Positions 1 through 8,740 of a stretch of DNA of 64,000 nt are shown piece by piece. The stretch covers positions 1,148,060 through 1,212,059 of the forward strand of contig NZ_MSCC01000002.1 in assembly GCF_002954455.1 (NCBI RefSeq), given 5' to 3'. A program made the translations under genes and the position numbers. The notes below the pieces were generated by a model. That model was not told the origin of the DNA. It worked only from the letters and a program-made list of their open reading frames with translations, and searched no databases. Each line of letters opens with the position of its first letter. Within the stretch, counting starts at the first letter, position 1. The DNA comes from Photobacterium aquimaris. GTDB lineage: Bacteria > Pseudomonadota > Gammaproteobacteria > Enterobacterales > Vibrionaceae.

Positions 1-127
1 TGAATATTCGTATTCTAATAGCCAACAAAATAAAACTAAAATGCAATCTAACTATTTAAAAATACATTTTTAAAAAATAGCATAGTTATTTCATTTTTAT
101 AAGTTTACTATTTATTCACAAAACACA

Positions 128-164
128 AATAAAAGTTCTATCACTAACATATAACGATAGAACT
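128..164 (-). terminator. Probable terminator downstream of the LysR gene
   Basis: A perfect 9-bp inverted repeat (AGTTCTATC at 134-142, GATAGAACT at 156-164) is followed, read on the minus strand, by TTTTATTTG. It lies about 120 bases past the stop of the LysR gene. The rest of 1-285 is AT-rich and shows no coding potential that I can support. Confidence 0.5.
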
Positions 165-285
165 GAACTTCAGTCTCTTTTAATAAAAACAAGAACAATC
201 TATGTGAATAAGATACGCCGTTATACTTAATATTCTAGAGGCTTATATTATTGAAAATGGTCACTAATTTTTCATTTGTATGGCT

Positions 286-1212
286 TTATTTTGTTATTCC
301 CATCCCATCAGTAATTAGCTGCCGTAACCATTGATGACTAGGATCTAAATCAAAATGTTTATTCCACAATAAAAGGTAGCCACCGGGTTCTAATTCAATT
401 GGAATAGGACGGCTAACAAGTTCGGTATTCTCAATCATTGCTAATGCCGATACTGAAGGGTAACACATCAATAAATCACTTTGCTCACACAGTTTTATTG
501 CGGCATAGCAATCGGTCATATTAACGGCATTATCAAGTTTTTTATGTTCAAGCGCTAAAATCTCATCTAATAACCATCGCTTTAGCCCACCAATACTGAC
601 TTGTAAATGACGATATTTTAAAAACACATCTAGGCTCCAAGGTTCACTCAATGCGGGATGGCCTTTACGCATTAAGCATACTGGATAGTCACGTGCTAAC
701 TCAATATAATTTAATGATGACGGTACATGACGGTAATGACTTGATGAACGCTCATCCCATTCAAAGATACCAATACCAAAATCAATTTCACAGCGTAATA
801 AACGCTGTAAACTATCGTCATTCCAGGTTTTGCTAGATAAACTAATGTCAGGCGCTTGCTGTAGCAGTTGTGGCATAAAACGAGGATAAGTTAATGAATA
901 AGCAGTTTCTACTAGATCAATATGAAACTGACGTTGACTCAGCGCTGGATCAAACGCTTCAGCCCGTGTCAGCTGATTAACCCGCTGTAAAATATCATAC
1001 ACAGAGTCTGATAATAACAGTGCTTTAGGCGTTGGTCGTAAACCATAAGGTGTACGTTCAAACAAAGGATCTGCAAATGTTTGGCGTAATTTAGCCAATT
1101 GCTTACTGACAGCAGATTGACTCAAATGCAGTCGCGCTGCAGCTGCCGTTACACTTTGCTCTTCTAGCAAGACATTCAATATGCGTAATAAATTTATATC
1201 AAAATTTTTCAT
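286..1212 (-). CDS. LysR-family transcriptional regulator
   Basis: 308 residues, the usual LysR length. The N-terminal winged helix-turn-helix (about residues 5-65) contains the typical run VTAAAARLHLSQSAVSKQLA and the family ending DPLFERTPYGLRPTPKA. The rest (about 90-300) fits the periplasmic-binding-like effector domain. LysR proteins bind DNA as tetramers and respond to a small molecule; neither ligand nor target can be read here. The next gene upstream, a DNA methyltransferase, is on the same strand, so no divergent target gene is evident. Family assignment is firm; specific role unknown. Confidence 0.93.
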   Translation of the reverse strand: MKNFDINLLRILNVLLEEQSVTAAAARLHLSQSAVSKQLAKLRQTFADPLFERTPYGLRPTPKALLLSDSVYDILQRVNQLTRAEAFDPALSQRQFHIDLVETAYSLTYPRFMPQLLQQAPDISLSSKTWNDDSLQRLLRCEIDFGIGIFEWDERSSSHYRHVPSSLNYIELARDYPVCLMRKGHPALSEPWSLDVFLKYRHLQVSIGGLKRWLLDEILALEHKKLDNAVNMTDCYAAIKLCEQSDLLMCYPSVSALAMIENTELVSRPIPIELEPGGYLLLWNKHFDLDPSHQWLRQLITDGMGITK

Positions 1213-1262
1213 CTACTACTTTCCTATCAAACATTTAAATCTAGTTACGACCATCACCATAA

Positions 1263-1913
1263 TTATATTCTGCTACGCAAATGTTGATGAGCAGCGTCTG
1301 AGATATCATTTCCCCATGCTTGACGTTGTAAGCGTTGCGCAGCAACTAAGGTTGAACCTGATCCAAAAAAAGGATCTGCCACAATATCACCAGCAACAGA
1401 GCTTTGTTCTATTAACGTTTCAAGCAGTGGTACTGGTTTTTCTGTGGGATAACCACGATAAATACGTTTAAATTCAAGCACATCAGGAATGGATAAGTTT
1501 GATAGTTTACGCTTACCTTTTTCAAAGAAAAGAATGAACTCATAACGTGCACGATAATGATAACCCATACCGATTGCGACTTTGTCCCATACAATCGGTT
1601 TCCAAAATTTAAACCCGGCTTGTTCAGCAATCGGTTTAATGTAAAACATGGTTTCTTGATCGCAAAACAAATAGAAATGGCTATTAGATTTTAATACACG
1701 GTAAGCATGTTCTAATAATGCCTCAAATCGTTGATTAGGGAAAATATCAAACCATTGATTACTTGATGATTTACTGTTCTTTAAGCGGGTTGTTGTACCT
1801 ATTTTCCGATGCTTCTCTAACGATTCATACGGAGGATCAGTGATCAACAGATCAATACTGTTATCCGCTAATGAAGACAGCCATTCGACTGCATCTTGTT
1901 GATGTAATTGCAT
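1263..1913 (-). CDS. Small beta-class site-specific DNA methyltransferase (solitary)
   Basis: Motif order identifies a beta-class amino-methyltransferase (N6-adenine or N4-cytosine). The catalytic motif DPPY is near residue 29 (LLITDPPYE) and the S-adenosylmethionine motif DPFFGSGST is near residue 187. I place the start at the ATG at 1913, just before the conserved opening MQLHQQDAVEWL. An in-frame ATG at 1955 would add 14 hydrophobic residues and overlap a short inverted repeat (AACGCCT/AGGCGTT near 1945-1971). No restriction endonuclease gene is adjacent, so it behaves as an orphan enzyme. At about 216 residues it is compact for the family, with a short target-recognition region. Recognition sequence unknown. 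Confidence 0.85.
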   Translation of the reverse strand: MQLHQQDAVEWLSSLADNSIDLLITDPPYESLEKHRKIGTTTRLKNSKSSSNQWFDIFPNQRFEALLEHAYRVLKSNSHFYLFCDQETMFYIKPIAEQAGFKFWKPIVWDKVAIGMGYHYRARYEFILFFEKGKRKLSNLSIPDVLEFKRIYRGYPTEKPVPLLETLIEQSSVAGDIVADPFFGSGSTLVAAQRLQRQAWGNDISDAAHQHLRSRI

Positions 1914-2041
1914 TGAAAAACCCACACTAAACAATAGAAATAATAACGCCTGCATACCATCGATGAGGCGTTAATTTGGTTACGTGTTTTAGCAAAAAAA
2001 GCACAATATAGATAGTAACAAGCCTTTAAACAGCGGTAATT

Positions 2042-2743
2042 TTAATTAACTGTGCTATTTTCCATCATTGTGAGTTTTCTTGCTTCACGTCGACACAACG
2101 GCGTTAATAGCGCGATATTATTTTTAATAAAACTATCAACAAAATCAAAATCAATTTGGCTGTAGGCATTTAATACTTGTCCCATCGCTTGTTGAACTAA
2201 CATCGACTTATCAGCAGCAAGATATAAAATAGTTTCACTTAATAAGGTTACATTGGTTTGTTGCTGATGATGTAAATGTGCTAGTAATGATGCTCGTTTC
2301 AGCCATACGTTATCTGACTCACGCCATTGAATAAGGTAATGTTCTAAATCTCGATGTTGTAGTATCACCTTACCTATCAAGTTACTCGCAAGGCGATCTA
2401 AAATATCGACATTATCAGCCGCATCTAACATTTCAAGGTAAATATCAAAAGATGCTAATGTTTGATAATCGGTATAATATTCACCTGCATCTAAAGCTAA
2501 ATAACGCTCTTCTCGATAAATACCCGACCATAACCATAATAATAAACGCTGATAGTCCTCGATGTTGTTAATCGTGGTATGAGCTTGCGCGAGTTTGAAT
2601 ATTTTATGGCGTTTTTCCGGACTAACGCCATAGAAAGGCTGTCGAATATTCAAATCATACTGCATTTTTTTGGCAACAAGTGTGCTGCCAGCTGCGACTA
2701 GGTGCTGCTGCATAAGAATAACCATTGGTATAACTAATGACAT
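2042..2743 (-). CDS. AlkD-like DNA alkylation repair protein (HEAT-repeat fold)
   Basis: 233 residues, mostly predicted helix. Features resemble the AlkD/DNA-alkylation-repair family: FYGVSPEKRHKIFK near residue 38, the REERYLALD segment near 78, and paired helices such as NVWLKRASLLAHLHHQ near 145. AlkD-type glycosylases excise alkylated bases using HEAT-like repeats. The aromatic and acidic active-site residues of AlkD cannot be confirmed by eye, so activity is inferred. The start has a good ribosome site (GAGGAAAG, 7 bases upstream). It lies upstream of the methyltransferase on the same strand, separated by about 130 bases. Confidence 0.65.
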   Translation of the reverse strand: MSLVIPMVILMQQHLVAAGSTLVAKKMQYDLNIRQPFYGVSPEKRHKIFKLAQAHTTINNIEDYQRLLLWLWSGIYREERYLALDAGEYYTDYQTLASFDIYLEMLDAADNVDILDRLASNLIGKVILQHRDLEHYLIQWRESDNVWLKRASLLAHLHHQQQTNVTLLSETILYLAADKSMLVQQAMGQVLNAYSQIDFDFVDSFIKNNIALLTPLCRREARKLTMMENSTVN

Positions 2744-2993
2744 AGTCTTTCCTCTTTGTTACTTCTCATTACTGCCGAGCATTAATGCTAGTAATGGTAA
2801 TAACTTTTTTATAATCAATATTGTTGTATTTTTTAGCTTATAAAAATAAGTTCCTCGACTTTTTCATATTGCGACCTAAATCTCAAATCATTTATCACGG
2901 TTTCAATTAATTTACAGCAATAACAATAACAATAATGATAACTACACGCATTTATATTTGAATTGTAAGTTTGCACCTATTGCAGTTCAAAAT

Positions 2994-3012
2994 AATAACC
3001 ATTCTCATTAGT
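2994..3012 (+). promoter_or_regulatory. Fur-box-like operator before the Fe/B12-type ABC importer
   Basis: The 19 bases AATAACCATTCTCATTAGT match 12 of 19 positions of the Fur consensus GATAATGATAATCATTATC. The site begins 51 bases before the GTG start of the binding-protein gene, within promoter distance. A second AT-rich stretch (ACAATAATGATAACTA, about 2929-2944) could extend the operator. Iron control is inferred from this match and from the transporter family. Confidence 0.5.
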
Positions 3013-3044
3013 ATTCGTAAAAATCATTCTTTACAGGTATCGTT

Positions 3045-4196
3045 GTGAAAATTAAGCTAAAAATCCTTACAATTTGTGCAGCTACTCTTTGTCCACTGAC
3101 CTCTTTTGCTGCTACCTACCCTGTTACAGTAACTGACGTAGCTGGACGTACTATTACCTTTGACCACCAGCCACAAAATATTGCGCTATCAACCAGTCGC
3201 ATTTTTCCATTACTTGAAATCATCTATCAACAAGACGCTGCTAAGCATCTTGTCGCTGCACGTGATGATATGCAATTTTCCGCACCAAGCATGTATGCTA
3301 ACTATGTAAAACACTATCCTTCACTACAACACGTACCAAAAATTGGCCTCATAAAGTCAGGTGAATTTGATGCAGAACGATTCATTAATTTAAACCCTAA
3401 ACCAGATTTATTTATCGTTGATTTATCTAATATTAAATTAGCTCAAGATAACGGTTTATTAAAAAAATTAGCGGCGGCAGGCATTAAAGTGATTGCAGTT
3501 GATTTTCGTGAAAACCCTATCAAGAATACGGTAAAATCGGTAGAAACAGTGGCTAAAACTGTTGGCCGAGAAGCACAAGGACAAACATTCGCGCACTACT
3601 ATCTCGATCACGTTACTGCACTCGAACAAACCCTAGCTCAGCACTCGAACCTAGCCCCTAAACGAGTATTTATTGAACGTGCAGCCGGTTACAGTGATTC
3701 TTGTTGTCGTACCTTTGCTGGCGGTAATATGGGTGCTTACATCCCATTCTTAAAAGCGATTAACATTGCAGATAAACCACTCAAAGGTGCAATCACAGGT
3801 CAGATGTCATCAGAAACTGTGATTACCGCTCGTCCTGATGTATACATAATGCAGACCACAGGTTGGATTAACGATAAAGGCCAACCAACTCATGGCATTC
3901 CATTAGGTTATAACCCGAATTCTACTGCGATAAAAACAGCCACTAAAGCATTAATGGATCGTGATTGGTTACAAGCTGTTAGTGCTTATCAAACCAAGAA
4001 TGTCTATTCGATTTATATGCCATTTTATAATTCACCTTATAACTTAGTCGCGATGGAATATTTTGCGAAATGGATCCATCCAAACGTATTTAAAGACTTA
4101 CACCCACAACAAACTTTTGAAGAAATGAATAAGCAATTTGGGCATCGTATTGTCAGTGGCGACTTTGGCCTGAATAACTTTAAGGCAATGCAATAA
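3045..4196 (+). CDS. Periplasmic binding protein of a FecB/BtuF-type ABC importer
   Basis: 383 residues with a clear signal peptide (MKIKLKILTICAATLCPLTSFA). The mature part begins with VTVTDVAGRTITFDHQPQNI, the standard opening of the helical-backbone metal-chelate binding proteins that deliver iron-siderophore, haem or cobalamin. It is long for BtuF (about 266) and closer to the larger iron-complex subgroup. Translation starts at GTG 3045, with ACAGG about 8 bases upstream. The stop TAA shares its last A with the ATG of the permease gene (TAATG), so the three genes are translationally coupled. The motif YSDSCCRTFAGG carries two adjacent cysteines of unknown meaning. The exact chelate cannot be read from sequence. 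Confidence 0.88.
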   Translation: MKIKLKILTICAATLCPLTSFAATYPVTVTDVAGRTITFDHQPQNIALSTSRIFPLLEIIYQQDAAKHLVAARDDMQFSAPSMYANYVKHYPSLQHVPKIGLIKSGEFDAERFINLNPKPDLFIVDLSNIKLAQDNGLLKKLAAAGIKVIAVDFRENPIKNTVKSVETVAKTVGREAQGQTFAHYYLDHVTALEQTLAQHSNLAPKRVFIERAAGYSDSCCRTFAGGNMGAYIPFLKAINIADKPLKGAITGQMSSETVITARPDVYIMQTTGWINDKGQPTHGIPLGYNPNSTAIKTATKALMDRDWLQAVSAYQTKNVYSIYMPFYNSPYNLVAMEYFAKWIHPNVFKDLHPQQTFEEMNKQFGHRIVSGDFGLNNFKAMQ

Positions 4197-5242
4197 TGAG
4201 CGCATTGTTACTTGAGTTAAACACCCACAATACTCGTAACCGTAACAAGAAAGTGGCGCTGGCTATTTTGTTAGTGCTGAGTATTGTGTGTGTCATTGCT
4301 GATATTTTTATTGGTTCACAAGGACTGACTTTTACTCAAGTTATTCACGCCCTGATTCATCCTCAAACCAGTGATATTGCCAGCAAAATTATTGTGTGGA
4401 ATATTCGAATGCCAATGGCACTAATGGCGCCCTTAATCGGGGCCGCCTTAGCGTTAGCAGGCGCACAAATGCAAACCACATTAAATAACCCTTTAGCTGA
4501 TCCCTATACTTTTGGAGTCTCGGCTGCGGCTGGATTTGGCGCATCATTGGTGATCACTCATGTCATCGCGATCCCCTTCGTGCCTGCCCAATATCAAATC
4601 GCATTGATGGCATTTATTATGTGTTTATTAACCACATTTTTAATTGCTGCTATTTCATCAGTAAAGCGAATTTCTATTGAAGGGGTAATGCTGTTTGGTA
4701 TTGCGGTGATGTTTGCTTACGACAGCTTACTGACCATGATGCAATATGTTGCCAGCGAAACCCAATTACAAACATTAGTATTCTGGCAAATGGGATCTCT
4801 TGATCGTGGCAGTTGGGCAAAAATTACCGTGCTTGCGATTGTGTTACCGATTGTGCTGTTGATTATGATGAAAGATGCTTGGCAATTATCAACCCTTAAA
4901 ATTGGTCACGAACGTGCTCAAGTAATGGGAATAAACGTTAAGCGGCTGCGTATCAAAACCCTATTATTAGTATCTGTTATCACCTCTCTCGCGGTTTCAT
5001 TTGTTGGCGCTGTTAGTTTTGTCGGATTAGTTGCACCGCATATTGCTCGTATGGTATTAGGCGAAGATCAACGTTATTTTCTGCCTGCATCTTGTCTTGT
5101 CGGTGCTGTGTTACTTGAGCTCGCCTCTATCGCCAGTAAAAGCATTATGCCGGGCATTATTCTGCCGTTAACGGTAGTAATGTCGATCATTGGTATTCCT
5201 TTCTTTATCTATTTGATCATTAAAAAAGGTGGGCGTTTTTAA
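4196..5242 (+). CDS. FecCD-family permease of the ABC importer
   Basis: 348 residues with about ten hydrophobic helices, matching the FecCD/BtuC permease family. Family hallmarks include the stretch around RMPMALMAPLIGAALALAGA near residue 65, NNPLADPYTFGVSAAAGFG near 98, and the coupling-helix segment with the GHERAQVMGINVKRLR run near 240. The C-terminal part has FVGLVAPHIARMVLGEDQR, very typical of the family. It sits in the inner membrane as a homodimer with two ATPase subunits. Overlaps of one base at both ends tie it to its neighbours. Confidence 0.93.
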   Translation: MSALLLELNTHNTRNRNKKVALAILLVLSIVCVIADIFIGSQGLTFTQVIHALIHPQTSDIASKIIVWNIRMPMALMAPLIGAALALAGAQMQTTLNNPLADPYTFGVSAAAGFGASLVITHVIAIPFVPAQYQIALMAFIMCLLTTFLIAAISSVKRISIEGVMLFGIAVMFAYDSLLTMMQYVASETQLQTLVFWQMGSLDRGSWAKITVLAIVLPIVLLIMMKDAWQLSTLKIGHERAQVMGINVKRLRIKTLLLVSVITSLAVSFVGAVSFVGLVAPHIARMVLGEDQRYFLPASCLVGAVLLELASIASKSIMPGIILPLTVVMSIIGIPFFIYLIIKKGGRF

Positions 5243-6015
5243 TGGCTCTTACTATTAATAATATTTCGGTCGCATTTGGTGATAAAACGATTCTAAATAA
5301 ATTATCACTACCAGTGATTACTGCAGGAGAAATGGTGGCCATCATTGGTAAAAATGGCGCTGGAAAATCAACTTTATTACGGCATATCACCCAACATTTG
5401 AATCAGCATTCACAGCAGATCTTATTACACGATAAGCCATTGAGTTTAGATAATATTGGCTATTTACCCCAAGATCACCGTATTTCAGCCACCATCACAG
5501 TGGTTGAGTTATTAATTACCACCCTCAATATGGGGTCGCATTCTTTATTTGCCAAAGCAAACAGTGCAGAGAAAAGCTTACAGTTATTACAACAAATGGG
5601 TATTTTACATTTAGCTAATAAGATTTGTACTGAACTCTCTGGCGGTGAAAGCCAAATGGTAGGACTCGCGCAAGCGGTAGTTAACCAACCTAAAATGCTT
5701 ATTCTTGATGAACCAACATCAGCACTTGATATGCATAACCAAATGAAGTTACTTGATTTTGTTAAACTATACGCTCAACAAAACCAAGCTTGTGTATTGA
5801 TGGTTATCCATGATCTTAATTTAGCCATTCAATATTCAACCAAAGTTGCTGCATTGCATCAAGGTCAGCTTTTTGCTTATGGCGCTCCGATTACAACCAT
5901 TACTCCAGCGTTAATTGCTGCAGTATTTGATGTTGATGCGCACGTGGCAATTATTGATGAACGTCCGATTGTGGTAGTTAAGTCATCTGGTAATATAGAA
6001 TCTATTAGTACTTAG
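5242..6015 (+). CDS. ATP-binding subunit of the FecE/BtuD-type ABC importer
   Basis: 257 residues with all ABC ATPase signatures: Walker A GKNGAGKST near residue 37, Q-loop YLPQDH near 75, ABC signature LSGGESQMVGLAQA near 133, Walker B MLILDEPTSALD near 155 and switch histidine in VIHDLN near 190. It completes the importer with the two preceding genes and overlaps the permease stop by one base. A strong terminator follows within 60 bases, so the operon probably ends here. No TonB-dependent receptor is in the window; the outer-membrane partner must be elsewhere. Confidence 0.93.
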   Translation: MALTINNISVAFGDKTILNKLSLPVITAGEMVAIIGKNGAGKSTLLRHITQHLNQHSQQILLHDKPLSLDNIGYLPQDHRISATITVVELLITTLNMGSHSLFAKANSAEKSLQLLQQMGILHLANKICTELSGGESQMVGLAQAVVNQPKMLILDEPTSALDMHNQMKLLDFVKLYAQQNQACVLMVIHDLNLAIQYSTKVAALHQGQLFAYGAPITTITPALIAAVFDVDAHVAIIDERPIVVVKSSGNIESIST

Positions 6016-6036
6016 TTATTAACGCTTAATATATGC

Positions 6037-6075
6037 AAAAACCTCTATTCGCACCGCGCTTATAGAGGCTTTTTT
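6037..6075 (+). terminator. Rho-independent terminator of the ABC importer operon
   Basis: Inverted repeat AAAAACCTCTAT / ATAGAGG with a 13-base loop followed by six T residues. It lies about 20 bases after the ATPase stop and may also serve the converging aspartoacylase gene. Confidence 0.8.
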
Positions 6076-6097
6076 AATACAAATTTGATAGCAACAA

Positions 6098-6985
6098 TTA
6101 ATCCTGAGTTGTTATCACGACTTTCTTCGCTAAAGACATTGCTAAATTATTATCGTAATACGCCGCTTCATTGATGAAATGTGGAAAGGCTTCATAATCC
6201 CCCTTCCAGAAAACCTCACTACCATCAAACAAGGTAAAGATTGGATCACCACTGTGCAGCGGTTCAAAATCATTATCTTGCACAGAACGGTGCACCATGC
6301 CGATACGTTGCCCCTGTTCATCTAATGGTAATGATAGCGTTTCGTGGTAACGGAAAGCTTCATAACTTGGAATTAACGGTAATAGCTCATCGGTGTTATA
6401 TAAGTGCACAAAATCAAGAATATGCTGGGTCATTTCATCCATCCAATCAAGCACATCTTGACGGATCACTGACTGAGGTTGAGGACCAATTTCAACAATC
6501 ACCCCTTGAGGTGCAATTGAACTTAAGAAATGATGCTGCTCAACGGAAGTATGATCCTCTAGTACAATCACGGCATTAGGCATGTGCATTTTTACATACG
6601 CGCCTAATTGGCGATTAAAGCGATCAGATTGCAATAAAATTAACGATGGACCCATATTACTGGTGGTATTATGCAAATCGATAATAAAATCAACTTTAGC
6701 GTCCCCTTTAGGGCCAATTTGTTGATTAATTGCTTTGGCTCGACTTTGTTCGTAGCTAGCTAGCTCATTATTGGTTAAGTCAGCCAAACTAAATTGACGG
6801 TTTAAATCATGATCAATATAACGCTTGTTATCATTATGAGCTTTAGGGTTTGCAAATACTGTTTCAACGCTAAAACTATCACGTGCTAATGCTGCTGATT
6901 GCTGCCATTTACGTAATAAGTAAATGCCACTAAATTCATTACCGTGAGTGCCACCAACCACTGCTACTGTTTTTATTTTACTCAT
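6098..6985 (-). CDS. Aspartoacylase / succinylglutamate desuccinylase family deacylase
   Basis: 295 residues. The zinc-binding start GGTHGNE (His14, Glu17) and a later histidine in IIDLHNTTSN (about residue 108) fit the M14-related aspartoacylase fold. DLNRQF near 60 and VEIGPQPQ near 165 (possible catalytic Glu) also match the family. Members hydrolyse N-acyl amino acids such as N-acetylaspartate to the free amino acid and an acid. It resembles aspartoacylase more than AstE in its HGNE-DLNR layout, but substrate is inferred. It stands alone on the minus strand; the arginine-pathway gene astB is 42 kb away in this window. Confidence 0.82.
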   Translation of the reverse strand: MSKIKTVAVVGGTHGNEFSGIYLLRKWQQSAALARDSFSVETVFANPKAHNDNKRYIDHDLNRQFSLADLTNNELASYEQSRAKAINQQIGPKGDAKVDFIIDLHNTTSNMGPSLILLQSDRFNRQLGAYVKMHMPNAVIVLEDHTSVEQHHFLSSIAPQGVIVEIGPQPQSVIRQDVLDWMDEMTQHILDFVHLYNTDELLPLIPSYEAFRYHETLSLPLDEQGQRIGMVHRSVQDNDFEPLHSGDPIFTLFDGSEVFWKGDYEAFPHFINEAAYYDNNLAMSLAKKVVITTQD

Positions 6986-7079
6986 CCGTGTGTCCTAATA
7001 TTCAGTCATTCATTTTAGTGTACTGAATTTAATCGCTATTGGAAGTGTATTTATCAGACAAAAAAGCTATTAGATATCC

Positions 7080-7523
7080 CTAAATTGGTCGAGTTTGAGC
7101 CAATTTCAAATAGGAATGCAATTGTTCATTTTTATATTCTATAGCGGAATGGATATTAACATAACGATTAGCGTATACAGCACAACGATAACGGTTATCT
7201 CCTTTGATTATTTCAATTTCAATAACCCCATCAACTAACTGCCAATGTCCTTGAGTATGCATACGATTAAACAGTGTATATTCATCTAAAGAGCCATCAG
7301 CATGTAACCGTAATTCGGTGATATAGCCCGCACTACAGGTTTTGATCCAATACTGCTCGCATATTTCATCACGTTGAAAATTACGTTTAGTCTCAAGCCA
7401 TTGATTCATCACTTGCTGTAATTCAATACCTAATGGTGGTAATTGATCAACATCCAATAAACGTACACGTTCTGTTTCTCGATAAAACAATTGTAATAAT
7501 TGTAAGGTCTTTTTTTCAAACAT
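7080..7523 (-). CDS. Conserved-looking protein of unknown function, 147 aa
   Basis: I do not recognise the family. The protein is soluble, without signal peptide or membrane helix. The N-terminal third is helical (KTLQLLQLFYRETERVRLL) and the remainder reads as beta strands: GYITELRLHADGSLDEYTLF, then HWQLVDGVIEIEII and YRCAVYANRYVNIHSA. That pattern suggests a small beta-barrel or sandwich domain. It has its own start with no tight operon partner; ArfB follows on the same strand about 170 bases downstream. Codon use matches neighbours, so it is probably a real gene. Confidence 0.7.
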   Translation of the reverse strand: MFEKKTLQLLQLFYRETERVRLLDVDQLPPLGIELQQVMNQWLETKRNFQRDEICEQYWIKTCSAGYITELRLHADGSLDEYTLFNRMHTQGHWQLVDGVIEIEIIKGDNRYRCAVYANRYVNIHSAIEYKNEQLHSYLKLAQTRPI

Positions 7524-7624
7524 CCTTGTTCACCAACTGATTAGCAAATGTTACGGTTAACCGCCGTATAATATTGTCAGATATTAATAGATAGCCACAG
7601 CAGCGACTAACAACTAAGGTGATT

Positions 7625-7735
7625 ATGCAGCCAATATCACAAAAATATTTTATTACGCTAACAGTGGTGATTATGGCGCTTATTCACAGCTACATTTGCA
7701 CTTTTCCACGCAGTTGTTTAGTTTTACCACGTTGA
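7625..7735 (+). CDS. Possible small membrane peptide ORF antisense to the arfB 3' end
   Basis: A 36-codon plus-strand ORF begins at ATG 7625 with AAGG 5 bases upstream. A perfect TATAAT lies at 7567-7572. The peptide has one hydrophobic stretch (YFITLTVVIMALIHSYI). Its last 46 bases overlap the end of arfB on the other strand. The promoter and ribosome site are suggestive but could be chance in AT-rich DNA. No family is recognised. Confidence 0.3.
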   Translation: MQPISQKYFITLTVVIMALIHSYICTFPRSCLVLPR

Positions 7736-8103
7736 TTTTTTTTATCCATTCTTCGTACTTGCGAACCTTTAGTGGGCTTCGTCGCTCGACGTGCTTTTTG
7801 GATCACCATCGCACTTTGAATCAATTCTTTTAATCGAGACAATGCTTCTTCACGGTTCATTTCTTGAGTTCGATGTTGCTGACTCTTAAGCACAATAACA
7901 CCGTCTTTCGTTATACGACTATCAGATAGCTTCAGTAAACGTTCTTTATAAAAATCAGGCAGTGATGAACGATTTATATCAAACCGTAGGTGGATAGCAC
8001 TTGATACTTTATTAACATTTTGCCCACCTGCACCTTGAGCTCGAATTGCGGTTAATTCAATCTCCCAATCACCTAAGGTGACTGAATTAGAAATCACTAG
8101 CAT
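7690..8103 (-). CDS. arfB: Alternative ribosome-rescue factor / peptidyl-tRNA hydrolase ArfB
   Basis: 137 residues, close to the E. coli ArfB (YaeJ) length of 140. The catalytic GGQ is in RAQGAGGQNVNKVSSAIHLR (about residues 22-41). The C-terminal tail is strongly basic (KARRATKPTKGSQVRRMDKK and beyond), as needed to enter the empty mRNA channel of stalled ribosomes. ArfB hydrolyses peptidyl-tRNA on ribosomes stalled without a stop codon. It is far shorter than RF1/RF2, which excludes those factors. It is the last gene of a minus-strand stretch. Confidence 0.93.
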   Translation of the reverse strand: MLVISNSVTLGDWEIELTAIRAQGAGGQNVNKVSSAIHLRFDINRSSLPDFYKERLLKLSDSRITKDGVIVLKSQQHRTQEMNREEALSRLKELIQSAMVIQKARRATKPTKGSQVRRMDKKNQRGKTKQLRGKVQM

Positions 8104-8294
8104 CGATATTTACCCCTTCAACACTGTATTTATATTAATCTTATATTACCACATAGATTGCTCAAATCAGTCCAATCTACAAGTAAACACTCACTTGTAT
8201 TCTATCGTTATTAATTTCTTTCTGTTGATACACGGCTGATTCCATTAACAAATAACCACAATCCATTAATGCTATTTACAAAGCTTGCATTTCA

Positions 8295-8325
8295 TTGACA
8301 TTTGAACGGTGTTTTTAATTATGAT
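8295..8325 (+). promoter_or_regulatory. Candidate sigma-70 promoter of the DUF333 gene
   Basis: TTGACA at 8295-8300 and TATGAT at 8320-8325 resemble -35 and -10 elements, with a long 19-base spacer. They lie just upstream of the chosen start at 8369 and overlap the in-frame ATG at 8309, which argues against that earlier start. Confidence 0.4.
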
Positions 8326-8368
8326 CGATGCATTGTTATTGATTCACAAACAACATCGAGGTTATTCC

Positions 8369-8725
8369 ATGAAAAAATTACTATTTTTAGTATCACTAAT
8401 CGTTTCAAGTTCTGCTTTTGCAATGCCTCACGGTAACCCCGCTTCTATTTACTGTGTTAACCATGGCGGTAAATCAGTGCTTGTTGATGGTCAAGGTTAT
8501 TGCCGTTTACCTAGCGGAAAGATGTGCGATGAATGGGCGTTTCAGAAGGGTCAGTGTTCATCATCAAAACCAAAACAAGAGAAATGGATCAAATACTGCG
8601 TAAAGCAGAAAGGCACAGCAATTGGCTCTAATTGTCACTTTAATAAGCAAGGCACAAGCTGTGATTTAAAGAAATTTTATAATGGTACTTGTAAGAAAAA
8701 ACCCAAACACCCGAAGGTATATTAA
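8369..8725 (+). CDS. Exported DUF333-domain protein
   Basis: 118 residues starting at ATG 8369 (ribosome site GAGG at 8358). Signal peptide MKKLLFLVSLIVSSSAFA, then NPASIYCVNHGGKSVLVDGQ and a GYCRLPSGKMCDEWAFQKGQC-type segment. This is the DUF333 (putative hemolysin) pattern: a small domain with conserved cysteines found in periplasmic or secreted proteins. A second cysteine cluster (YCVKQKGTAIGSNCHF) looks like a degenerate repeat of the domain. Three or more disulfides are likely. Function is unknown, and the hemolysin label for this family is not well supported. Confidence 0.8.
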   Translation: MKKLLFLVSLIVSSSAFAMPHGNPASIYCVNHGGKSVLVDGQGYCRLPSGKMCDEWAFQKGQCSSSKPKQEKWIKYCVKQKGTAIGSNCHFNKQGTSCDLKKFYNGTCKKKPKHPKVY

Positions 8726-8740
8726 TTAATATGCTATATA

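Noticed and set aside
1181..1471. 96-codon plus-strand ORF across the LysR start and methyltransferase end
   Set aside because: Antisense to two supported genes and starts inside LysR.
6241..6579. Plus-strand ORF opposite the aspartoacylase gene
   Set aside because: Overlaps a strongly supported gene in antisense, with no promoter or ribosome site.
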